Positions 14,208 through 20,615 of a stretch of 21,502 nucleotides of DNA are shown here, piece by piece. The notes under the pieces were generated by a model that saw only the letters and a list, made by a program, of their open reading frames with translations, was not told the DNA's origin and did no database searches. Source of the DNA: Pseudomonadota bacterium. Its GTDB lineage: Bacteria > Pseudomonadota > Gammaproteobacteria > Burkholderiales > Burkholderiaceae. The position numbers were made by a program, and so were the translations under genes. Where the stretch lies: contig CAUJJP010000032.1 of NCBI GenBank assembly GCA_963205525.1, positions 1 through 21,502 of the forward strand, written 5' to 3'. The first letter of the stretch is position 1, and every line of letters begins with the position of its first letter.

Positions 14208-16672
14208 GGCGCGGCAGCCAGCACCGACGCGGCCACCGGGTCGGGCAGGGAACGGCGTTCGCGGCCGATGCGCAGGGCGTTCAGGATGACCACCAGCGAG
14301 CTCGCCGACATGCCGATCGCCGCCAGCCAGGGCGGCACCAAGCCGAGCGCGCCCAGCGGCAGCACCGACAGGTTGTAGACCAGGGCCCAGCGCTGGTTCT
14401 GGCGCAGCACGGCCAGGGTCTGGCGCGCCAGCGCACGCGCCGGCGCGAGCGCACCCAGCCGGCCGGCGTCGAGCACGATGTCGGCGCTGGCCTGCGCCAG
14501 CTCCGCGCCCGAGGCGAGCGCGACCGCGACATCGGCGCCGGCCAGCAGCGGGGCGTCGTTGACGCCGTCGCCGACCACCAGCACGCTCGCCCCATTGGCG
14601 CGCAGCGCCTGCAGGCGCGCCAGCTTGTCCGCGGGCGACAGCCGTGCCTGCCAGGTGGCGACATCGAGCTGGCGCGCCAGCGCGGCCACGCGCGCGGGTG
14701 CGTCGCCGCTCGCGATCTCGACCTGCACGCCAGCGGCGCGCAAGGCCTGGATCGCCTGCGCAGCGCCGGGGCGCAGGCGCTCGCGCAGCGCAAATCGCGC
14801 CTGTGCGCCGTGCTCGCCTGCAAGCACCAGCGCCGCGTCGTCGTCGGCCGCATCGGCGCCGCCGGTGGCGTAGGCCGCATGACCCAGGCGCCAGCGCTGT
14901 CCGTCCAGCGTCGCCTGCAGGCCGGCGCCCGCCTGCGCGCGCAGCGCGCTGGCGTGGCGCAGCGGCAGGCCGTGGGCGGCACGCACGAGGGCCTGCGACA
15001 GCGGGTGGCGGCTGCCGCGCGCCAGCGCGGCGGCGATCGCCAGCGCCTCGTCGGCGTCCAGGCCTTGCACCGCATCGAGCTGCAGCTCGACCTCGGTCAG
15101 GGTGCCGGTCTTGTCGAACACCGCATGCGTGATCCCGGCCAGCGCCTGCACCGCATCGGCACGCGCGACGAAGACGCCGCGCGCGGCGAGCACCGACAGC
15201 GCGCGCGTGAGCGCCGCCGGCACCGCGAGCGCGAAGGCGCAGGGGCAGGACACCACCAGCACCGCCAGCGTCGCGCCGAGCACGCGATCGAGGTCGAACC
15301 AGCTCCAGCCCAGCGCCGTCAGCGTGGCCAGCGCCAGCACGCGGGCGACGAAGCCAGCCGCAGCACGCTCGCCGGCTTGCGCGAGCCGAGGGCGCTGGCT
15401 GTGTGCGCGCGCGACCAGTGCCTTGATGCCGGCCAGCGCGGTGTCGGCGCCCACCCGCGTCACGCGCGCGCGCACCGGACCGTCGAGCAGCAGACTGCCG
15501 CCGACCAGCGCCTCGCCGGCACGCCTGGGCAGCGGCAGCGACTCGCCGCTGAGCAGCGATTCGTCGACCCGGCAGGCGGCGTCCTGCAGCACGGCGTCGG
15601 CCGGCACGCGCTCGCCCTGGGCCACCTGCACCAGGTCGCCCACGGCAAGATCCATGGCCGCGATGCGCTCGATGCCGCCGTCGTCGCGCACGCGGTCGGC
15701 AAACACCGGGCTCAGGCGCGCCATCGCCTCGGCCAGGTCGCCGGCCTGGTGGCGCGCACGCATTTCGAGGAAGCGGCCGACGAGGAGGAAGAAGACGAAC
15801 ATGCTGACCGAATCGAAATAGACCTCGCCCGTGCCGCGCAGCGCCTCGGCCACGCTGGCGCCGTAGATCAGGCCCAGCGCCAGCGCCACCGGCACGTCCA
15901 TGCCCAGGCGGCGCGCGCGCAGCGAGCGCCAGGCGCCGGCGAAGAAGGGTTGCGCGGCGTAGAAGACCACCGGGGTGGCAACGAGCAGCCCCAGCCAGCG
16001 CATCGCCTCGCGGGTGGCGGCGTCCATCGTTCCCGTGCGGTCGAGGTAGAGCGCGCTGGCGTACATCATGGCCTGCATGGCGCCGAAGCCGGCCACCAGC
16101 AGGCGCTTGAGGGCGTCGCGCGCCTCGCGGCGGCGCGTGGAGTCCAGCGCCGCGGCGTCCAGCGGCAAGGCGGTGTAGCCGGTGCGCGCCAACACCCCGA
16201 GCAGGGTGGCCAGGTCGCAGCGCGCCGGGTCCCAGACCACGCGCGCGCGCCGCGCCGCGGCGTTCACCTGCACCGTCTGCACGCCCGCCAGCGTGCCCAG
16301 TGCACGCTCGATGAGCCAGACACAGGCTGCGCAGCGAATGCCGTCCACCAGCAGCAGCACCTCGCTGTGCCCGCCATCCAGCCGGCGCACGACATGGCGC
16401 GCCAGCTCGGGCCGCTGCCAGCTGGCCGCACCGGACGGAACCTGCTGCGCCTGCTGCATCTGGTGCGGCGTCTGCGCCGGGTGCGCATCGACTTCCGGGC
16501 GCGCCGCCGGTGCGCTGCGCAGCCGGTAGTAGTCGGCCAGCCCGAGCTGGTCTATCCACTCGGCGGCGGCGCGGCAGCCGGGGCAGCAGACCGCGTGCGC
16601 GACCCCGGCGACGACGGCCTGCGGCGGGTCGGCCGGCAGCGCGTCGCCGCAATGCCAGCAGCTCTTGTTCAC
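14204..16672 (-). CDS. ccoI: Cu-translocating P1B-type ATPase CcoI/FixI
   Basis: An 822-residue copper-exporting P-type ATPase that supplies copper for the CuB site of cbb3 oxidase. The N terminus is cysteine-rich (SCWHCG at 4-9 and CCPGC at 29-33), as in FixI proteins. A heavy-metal-associated domain follows, with GIRCAACVWLIE (C114, C117). The membrane metal site is SCPCAF (CPC at 476-478). Catalytic motifs are present: LSGES in the actuator (375-379), DKTGTLT with phosphorylated D520, SRHPLSQ (H556-P557) in the nucleotide domain, and GDGVNDAPLL at 701-710. It starts with GTG, overlapping the FixH-like gene as GTGA, and ends with ATGA into ccoS. Confidence 0.97.
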   Translation of the reverse strand: MNKSCWHCGDALPADPPQAVVAGVAHAVCCPGCRAAAEWIDQLGLADYYRLRSAPAARPEVDAHPAQTPHQMQQAQQVPSGAASWQRPELARHVVRRLDGGHSEVLLLVDGIRCAACVWLIERALGTLAGVQTVQVNAAARRARVVWDPARCDLATLLGVLARTGYTALPLDAAALDSTRRREARDALKRLLVAGFGAMQAMMYASALYLDRTGTMDAATREAMRWLGLLVATPVVFYAAQPFFAGAWRSLRARRLGMDVPVALALGLIYGASVAEALRGTGEVYFDSVSMFVFFLLVGRFLEMRARHQAGDLAEAMARLSPVFADRVRDDGGIERIAAMDLAVGDLVQVAQGERVPADAVLQDAACRVDESLLSGESLPLPRRAGEALVGGSLLLDGPVRARVTRVGADTALAGIKALVARAHSQRPRLAQAGERAAAGFVARVLALATLTALGWSWFDLDRVLGATLAVLVVSCPCAFALAVPAALTRALSVLAARGVFVARADAVQALAGITHAVFDKTGTLTEVELQLDAVQGLDADEALAIAAALARGSRHPLSQALVRAAHGLPLRHASALRAQAGAGLQATLDGQRWRLGHAAYATGGADAADDDAALVLAGEHGAQARFALRERLRPGAAQAIQALRAAGVQVEIASGDAPARVAALARQLDVATWQARLSPADKLARLQALRANGASVLVVGDGVNDAPLLAGADVAVALASGAELAQASADIVLDAGRLGALAPARALARQTLAVLRQNQRWALVYNLSVLPLGALGLVPPWLAAIGMSASSLVVILNALRIGRERRSLPDPVAASVLAAAP

Positions 16673-16899
16673 GTCGGCGCTTCGGTGGCTGCAGGCGCGG
16701 GCGCCGGTGCGACCGGCATCTTCAGCAGCTCGGGCCCGGCCTGCGGCAGCGGCGGGTCGACGTAGCGCTGCCCGACCACCAGCAGCCAGAGGCAGCCGGC
16801 GATGGAGGCGGCGAAGATCGCCCCCGCCAGCCAGACGATGCCCTGGCGGTACCAGGCGTCGCCGGATCCGGCGACATGCTCACTGCGCGGGCCTGCCAC
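16669..16899 (-). CDS. short FixH/CcoH-like membrane protein
   Basis: A 76-residue protein between ccoP and ccoI, where ccoH/fixH normally sits. WYRQGIVWLAGAIFAASIAG (16-35) plus the following hydrophobic residues form one transmembrane helix. It resembles the N-terminal WYRQ-plus-helix segment of FixH, but the roughly 80-100-residue periplasmic domain of full-length FixH is missing; an Ala/Pro-rich tail replaces it. The only in-frame start is a GTG at 16899, inside the ccoP 3' end (20-bp overlap), without a clear ribosome site. The stop overlaps the ccoI start as GTGA. Assignment rests on position, the WYRQ motif and topology. It may instead be a lineage-specific small assembly protein. No frameshifted remnant of a longer FixH is visible downstream, since ccoI begins at once. 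Confidence 0.55.
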   Translation of the reverse strand: MAGPRSEHVAGSGDAWYRQGIVWLAGAIFAASIAGCLWLLVVGQRYVDPPLPQAGPELLKMPVAPAPAPAATEAPT

Positions 16900-17785
16900 C
16901 TTGGGACAGCGACAGGACGTAGGCCGCGATCAGGCGCACATCGGCCTCGCCCAGGCGCTCGCGCCAGGCCGGCATGACGCCGGCGCGGCCATCGCGGATG
17001 GTCGCCTGCACGGTCTCGAGGTCGCCCCCGTAGAGCCAGGTCCGGTCGGTCAGGTTGGGCGCACCCAGCGCCTGCATGCCCTTGCCGTCCTCGCCATGGC
17101 AGGCGGCGCAGGTGGCGAAGTGCTCCTTGCCGGCCGCGGCCTTGGCGGCGTCGTGCGTGGCTCCGGAAAGGCCCAATACGTAGTTCGCGAGCTGGTCCAC
17201 GCCTTCCTCGCCGAACTGCTCGCCCCAGGCCGGCATGCTGCCGTTGCGCCCGTCCAGCACGCTGGCCAGCACCGCCTCGCCATCGCCGCCGTACAGCCAG
17301 TCGTGGTCGCGCAGGTCGGGCGCACCCAGCAGCGCGTTGCCCTGGCCGCTGCGGCCGTGGCAGGCGGCGCAGTTGTCCTGGAACAGCACGGCGCCGATCG
17401 CCAGCGCCTCGGGCCGGGTGGCGAGCTGCTCGACCGGCCCCTGCAGCCCTGCGAGCGCGGCCTGGAGACGGGCTTCGTTGGCTGCCGTGTCCTGCGCCAG
17501 CTCGCCGTGCGAGGTCCAGCCCAGCGAGCCCAGGTGCTTGCCGAATCCGGGGTAGCGCCACAGATAGGCCACCGCCGCCACGTAGCAGGCCAGCGAAATG
17601 AGGATCCACCAGCGCGGCAGCCGGTTCAGGCCTTCGCGCAGCGCGCCGTGCGCCCAGACGTGACCGGTGGTGCCGTCGGGCAGCACCGGAATCTTTGCCC
17701 GCGGCCCCCAGACGAAGAGCGCGAAGGTGACCCCGAGGTTGAAGACGATGAGAACGATGACCCACCAGGACCAGAACTCGCTCAT
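16880..17785 (-). CDS. ccoP: cbb3-type cytochrome c oxidase diheme subunit III
   Basis: A membrane-anchored diheme cytochrome c that passes electrons from soluble cytochromes towards CcoO/CcoN. The 301-residue protein has two N-terminal hydrophobic segments (about 7-26 and 60-76) around the conserved GHVWAHGALREGLNRLPRWW stretch (41-60). Two cytochrome c domains follow: heme motif CAACH at 139-143 with the axial Met in GSMPAW (M184), and CAACH at 226-230 with GVMPAW (M271). The two domains share long identical patches (APDL..WLYGGD and APNL..WLYGGD), as usual for this duplicated subunit. CGGAGG precedes the ATG at 17785 by 8 nt, and the start overlaps the ccoQ stop as ATGA. Confidence 0.98.
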   Translation of the reverse strand: MSEFWSWWVIVLIVFNLGVTFALFVWGPRAKIPVLPDGTTGHVWAHGALREGLNRLPRWWILISLACYVAAVAYLWRYPGFGKHLGSLGWTSHGELAQDTAANEARLQAALAGLQGPVEQLATRPEALAIGAVLFQDNCAACHGRSGQGNALLGAPDLRDHDWLYGGDGEAVLASVLDGRNGSMPAWGEQFGEEGVDQLANYVLGLSGATHDAAKAAAGKEHFATCAACHGEDGKGMQALGAPNLTDRTWLYGGDLETVQATIRDGRAGVMPAWRERLGEADVRLIAAYVLSLSQGGRPAQ

Positions 17786-17994
17786 GGCGCAGACCTCCGG
17801 GTGCGGCCAGCCGGCGTGTCGTCGTCCGTCTGCGGGCGGGTCGCGCCCGCGCCCTGGTCCTCCATCGGCAGCGCCGCCAGGGCATGGAAGGCGCGCCGGT
17901 GGCGCGGCAGCCAGGCCCAGGCCCAGATGCCGATGAACGCCGCCATCATGAGCAGGATGAAGACGCCGGCCAGGTGGCCCCAGAGCGGACTCAT
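17782..17994 (-). CDS. ccoQ: cbb3-type cytochrome oxidase subunit CcoQ
   Basis: A 70-residue single-span membrane protein between ccoO and ccoP. Residues 7-29 are the hydrophobic helix (GHLAGVFILLMMAAFIGIWA), followed by WLPRHRRAFHALAALPMED, which resembles the short cytoplasmic part of CcoQ proteins, and an acidic then basic tail. CcoQ helps stabilise the oxidase, chiefly the CcoP association, and is not needed for catalysis itself. Both ends overlap neighbours as ATGA (ccoO stop with the ccoQ start, ccoQ stop with the ccoP start), so it is read as part of one coupled message. Small size and weak conservation make the call depend mainly on position. Confidence 0.92.
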   Translation of the reverse strand: MSPLWGHLAGVFILLMMAAFIGIWAWAWLPRHRRAFHALAALPMEDQGAGATRPQTDDDTPAGRTRRSAP

Positions 17995-18683
17995 GACGCC
18001 GCTCCCGATGCGGCCGGTGCACCTGCCGAGGCCGGCGTCGCCGGTGCATCAGCGGAGGCCGGCGTCGCCGGCCGTGGCACGTTGGCCACGCCCAGTCCCT
18101 GCAGATAGGCCACCAGCGCCTCCATCTCGGTCTTGCCGGCCACCGCCTTGGGCGCGTGCTTGATCTCGGCGTCGGCATAGGGCTCGCCCAGGGCGCGCAG
18201 TCCGCGCATGCGGACCTGCAGGTCGCGCCCGTCCACCAGCGTCAGCGCCAGCCAGGGATAGGCCGGCATGTTGGACTGCGGCACCAGTTGGCGCGGGTCC
18301 ATCAGGTGCAGGCGCTGCCATTCGTCGGAGTACTTGCCGCCCACCCGTGCCAGGTCGGGCCCGGTGCGCTTGGAGCCCCACTGGAAAGGCCGGTCGTAGA
18401 CCGACTCGCTGGCGGTGGAGTAGCTGCCGTAGCGCTGGGTCTCGAAGCGCAGGGCACGGATCATCTGCGAGTGGCACAGATAGCAGCCCTCGCGCACGTA
18501 GACGTCGCGCCCGGCCAGGCGCAGCGCGTCGTAGGGCTTGACGCCCTCGGCCGGCTGCACCTGGTTGGCCTGCACGAACAGCGGCGTGATCTCCGCCAGC
18601 CCGCCCAGCGAGACCATGATGGCGGTGACGATGCCCAGCGCCCAGCTGTGCTTCTCGATGAATTCGTAGTGCTTGTAGGCCAT
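17991..18683 (-). CDS. ccoO: cbb3-type cytochrome c oxidase monoheme subunit II
   Basis: A membrane-anchored monoheme cytochrome c subunit of 230 residues. It has the typical start YKHYEFIEKHSW followed by one transmembrane helix (about 15-38). The heme motif is C67-Y-L-C70-H71 in EGCYLCHSQMIR. Further conserved blocks are RYGSYSTASESVYDRPFQWG, KRTGPDLARVGGKYSDEW and the axial methionine in SNMPAYPWL (M139). I chose the ATG at 18683, with GAGG 5 nt upstream and 11 nt after the ccoN stop; an in-frame TTG at 18698 would overlap ccoN and has no family support. The C terminus (about 206-230) is an odd Ala/Pro/Ser tail built from a 27-bp duplication. Confidence 0.98.
   Translation of the reverse strand: MAYKHYEFIEKHSWALGIVTAIMVSLGGLAEITPLFVQANQVQPAEGVKPYDALRLAGRDVYVREGCYLCHSQMIRALRFETQRYGSYSTASESVYDRPFQWGSKRTGPDLARVGGKYSDEWQRLHLMDPRQLVPQSNMPAYPWLALTLVDGRDLQVRMRGLRALGEPYADAEIKHAPKAVAGKTEMEALVAYLQGLGVANVPRPATPASADAPATPASAGAPAASGAAS
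18028..18071. repeat. 27-bp coding repeat in the ccoO 3' end
   Basis: The 17-bp core GAGGCCGGCGTCGCCGG occurs at 18028-18044 and again at 18055-18071, a 27-bp period that keeps the frame. It encodes TPASADAPA followed by TPASAGAPA in the C-terminal tail of CcoO. Confidence 0.85.
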
Positions 18684-18694
18684 TGCAGCCTCGT

Positions 18695-20152
18695 TCAAGC
18701 CGGCAGCGCCGCAGGCGGCTCGGGCTGCGGGTCAGGGATGGGCACCGGGATCGGCGAGATGATGGGCTTGCGCGCGTCGGCGGCGGTGAACCACAGGTTC
18801 CAGGCCAGCACCCACATGCCGAGCCAGATCAGCACGCCGCCGAACCAGCGCAGCATGTACAGCGGCTTGATGGCGATCAGGCTGGACAGGAAGTCGTGCG
18901 TGAGCGCGCCATCCGGGCCGGTGGCGCGCCACATCATGCCCTCGGTGACGCCGGCGATCCACATCGCCACCACGTACAGCACGGTGCCGCTGAGGTGCAG
19001 CCAGAAGTGCAGCTCCATGCCCTTCTTGGAGTGCATGGCCGGGCGGCCGAGCGCGCGTGGCGCCATCGCGTACAGCGAGCCGATGGTGATCATCGCCACC
19101 CAGCCCAGCGAGCCGGAGTGCACGTGGGCGACCGTCCAGTCGGTGTAGTGCGACAGCGAGTTCACGGTCTTGATCGCCATCAGCGAGCCCTCGAAGGTCG
19201 AGGCGGCGTAGAACACCAGCGCGATGACCATGAACTTGGCCGCCGGGTCGTCCTTCAGCCGGTGCCAGGAACCGTTGAAGGTGAACAGCCCGTTCGCCGC
19301 CGAACCCCAGCTCGGCATCAGCAGCACGAGCGAGAACGCCATGCCGACCGACTGCACCCAGTCCGGCAGCGCCGTGTACATCAGGTGGTGCGACCCGGCC
19401 CACATGTAGATCGAGATCAGGGCCCAGAAGTTGACGATCGAGAAGCGGTAGCTCCACAGCGGCTGCTGCGCCTGCCGCGGCACGAAGTAATACATCATCC
19501 CCAGGAAGCCGGCGGTGAGGAAGAAGGCCACCGCGTTGTGGCCGTACCACCACTGCACCATCGCATCCACCGCGCCCGAGTAGATCGGGTAGGACTTGGT
19601 GAGCGACACCGGCAGCGCCAGGTTGTTGACGATGTGCAGCAGCGCCACGGCGATGATGAAAGCGCCGTAGTACCAGTTCGCGACGTAGATGTGGCGGATG
19701 CGCCGGCGCGCCAGGGTGGCGAAGAAGACGGCGCCGAAGCTGACCCAGACGACGGCGATCAGGATGTCGATGAACCACTCGGGCTCGGCGTACTCCTTGC
19801 TCTGCGTGATCCCGAGCGGCATCGTCGTCATCGCCAGCACGCACACCAGCTGCCAGCCCCAGAAGGTGAAGATGGACAGCTGCGGCAGCGCCAGCCGGGT
19901 GTGGCCGGTGCGTTGCACCACGTAGTAGCAGGTGCCCATCAGCGCCGAGCCGCCGAAGGCGAAGATGACGCCGAAGGTGTGCGCCGGGCGCAGCCGGCTG
20001 AAGGTCAGAAAGGGGTGCTCGAAGTTGAGCGCCGGCCAGGCCAGCTCGGCCGCCACGTACATGCCGACCAGGGTGCCGACGATGCCCCACACCGCCGATG
20101 CGAGCAGGAACAGCCGCACGACGCGGTCGTCATAGGTCTCAACGCTGCTCAT
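18695..20152 (-). CDS. ccoN: cbb3-type cytochrome c oxidase catalytic subunit I
   Basis: The catalytic heme-copper subunit of the high-affinity cbb3 oxidase, 485 residues and about 12 membrane helices, which reduces O2 to water at low oxygen. Metal ligands are in place: H58 in LRPAHTFGV (low-spin heme b), H205 in VQWWYGHNAVAFF and H255-H256 in WAGSHHLMYT (CuB), and H343 and H345 in DWTVAHVHSGSLG (the two hemes). E323 in STFEGSLMAIK is the conserved glutamate of the family. The C terminus ends in a Pro-rich stretch (about 467-485). I chose the ATG at 20152, from which the protein aligns with the family; the longer GTG frame to 20185 adds no conserved residues. The ribosome site is weak (GGGGTGGG). 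It is the first gene of the cluster, divergent from gcvT. Confidence 0.99.
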   Translation of the reverse strand: MSSVETYDDRVVRLFLLASAVWGIVGTLVGMYVAAELAWPALNFEHPFLTFSRLRPAHTFGVIFAFGGSALMGTCYYVVQRTGHTRLALPQLSIFTFWGWQLVCVLAMTTMPLGITQSKEYAEPEWFIDILIAVVWVSFGAVFFATLARRRIRHIYVANWYYGAFIIAVALLHIVNNLALPVSLTKSYPIYSGAVDAMVQWWYGHNAVAFFLTAGFLGMMYYFVPRQAQQPLWSYRFSIVNFWALISIYMWAGSHHLMYTALPDWVQSVGMAFSLVLLMPSWGSAANGLFTFNGSWHRLKDDPAAKFMVIALVFYAASTFEGSLMAIKTVNSLSHYTDWTVAHVHSGSLGWVAMITIGSLYAMAPRALGRPAMHSKKGMELHFWLHLSGTVLYVVAMWIAGVTEGMMWRATGPDGALTHDFLSSLIAIKPLYMLRWFGGVLIWLGMWVLAWNLWFTAADARKPIISPIPVPIPDPQPEPPAALPA

Positions 20153-20183
20153 CGGCCCACCCCACGCACTCGCACAGCGGCGC

Positions 20184-20214
20184 ACTCTACTGGAGGGGTC
20201 CTGCGCTGCGTCAA
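20184..20214 (-). promoter_or_regulatory. possible ccoN promoter
   Basis: On the minus strand TTGACG (20214-20209) and TAGAGT (20189-20184) resemble -35 and -10 hexamers, but the 19-bp spacing is longer than ideal. A weak FNR-like arrangement overlaps the -35 region (left half TTGAC good, right half poor). Confidence 0.3.
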
Positions 20215-20354
20215 GCTTTCATCGATTCCCCCCACTGGCGCTGCTGTGGTTGACGCAAAGGGCTTGCGGCGCGCCGTCAGACCTGCCAGCGGCTGAACCG
20301 CGCAGCCGTCGGCGACGCTCCGGCTCCCGCGGGCCTGCCCCCGCAGGGCGCTGC

Positions 20355-20360
20355 TACACT
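20355..20360 (+). promoter_or_regulatory. possible -10 element for the gcvT riboswitch transcript
   Basis: TACACT lies 7 nt before the first base of the riboswitch P1 stem, where a start site at about 20367 would be expected. No good -35 hexamer is found about 17 bp upstream, so an activator may be needed. Confidence 0.4.
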
Positions 20361-20366
20361 GCCCGC

Positions 20367-20564
20367 GCCAGGAGAGAGCCGGGGTCTGTTGATCGGACAC
20401 ACGGCCGCCGAAGGCGCAGGGACGCACCCGAACGCGCAGGCAAAAGGGACTGGCTGGTCGACCTCACTGGAGAGAGGCGCGGGCTGCGCAGCCCGCGTCC
20501 ACCGAAGGGGCAAGGGCCGCCATCCGGGCGGGTCCGAATCTCTCAGGTAAAGCGGACAGCGAGG
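20367..20564 (+). promoter_or_regulatory. tandem glycine riboswitch
   Basis: Two glycine aptamers in tandem upstream of gcvT. Aptamer 1 (20367-20454) has P1 GCCAG/CTGGC, GGAGAGAG after the P1 5' strand, the GCCGAAGG core, and AGGCAAAAGGGAC near its end. Aptamer 2 (20462-20564) has P1 CCTC/GAGG, GGAGAGAG, CCGAAGGGGCAAG and TCTCTCAGGTAAAGCGGACAG. The linker is 7 nt. P2 of aptamer 2 is canonical (GAGAG with CTCTC), whereas in aptamer 1 the 3' strand reads CGCGC. Glycine binding normally switches on the glycine cleavage operon. A stem at 20571-20578 with 20583-20590 (one mismatch) lies between the aptamers and the ribosome site and may be part of the expression platform. Confidence 0.94.
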
Positions 20565-20615
20565 CCCCCCGGACACCGGCTGCGGTGCCCGAGGGCTTGC
20601 CCCGGAGGATCCGCG

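Noticed and set aside
14810..16765. Long plus-strand frame opposite ccoI
   Set aside because: Antisense shadow rich in His, Arg and Gln; ccoI carries the complete P-type ATPase motif set.
16722..17885. Alternative frame across ccoP with an ATG within the FixH-like region
   Set aside because: It is the +1 shadow of ccoP and lacks heme motifs; the ccoP frame has both CAACH sites and methionine ligands.
20201..20214. FNR box ahead of ccoN
   Set aside because: The best candidate, CTGCG-CTGC-GTCAA, matches only 6 of 10 positions and has a poor left half, so I do not call it a site.
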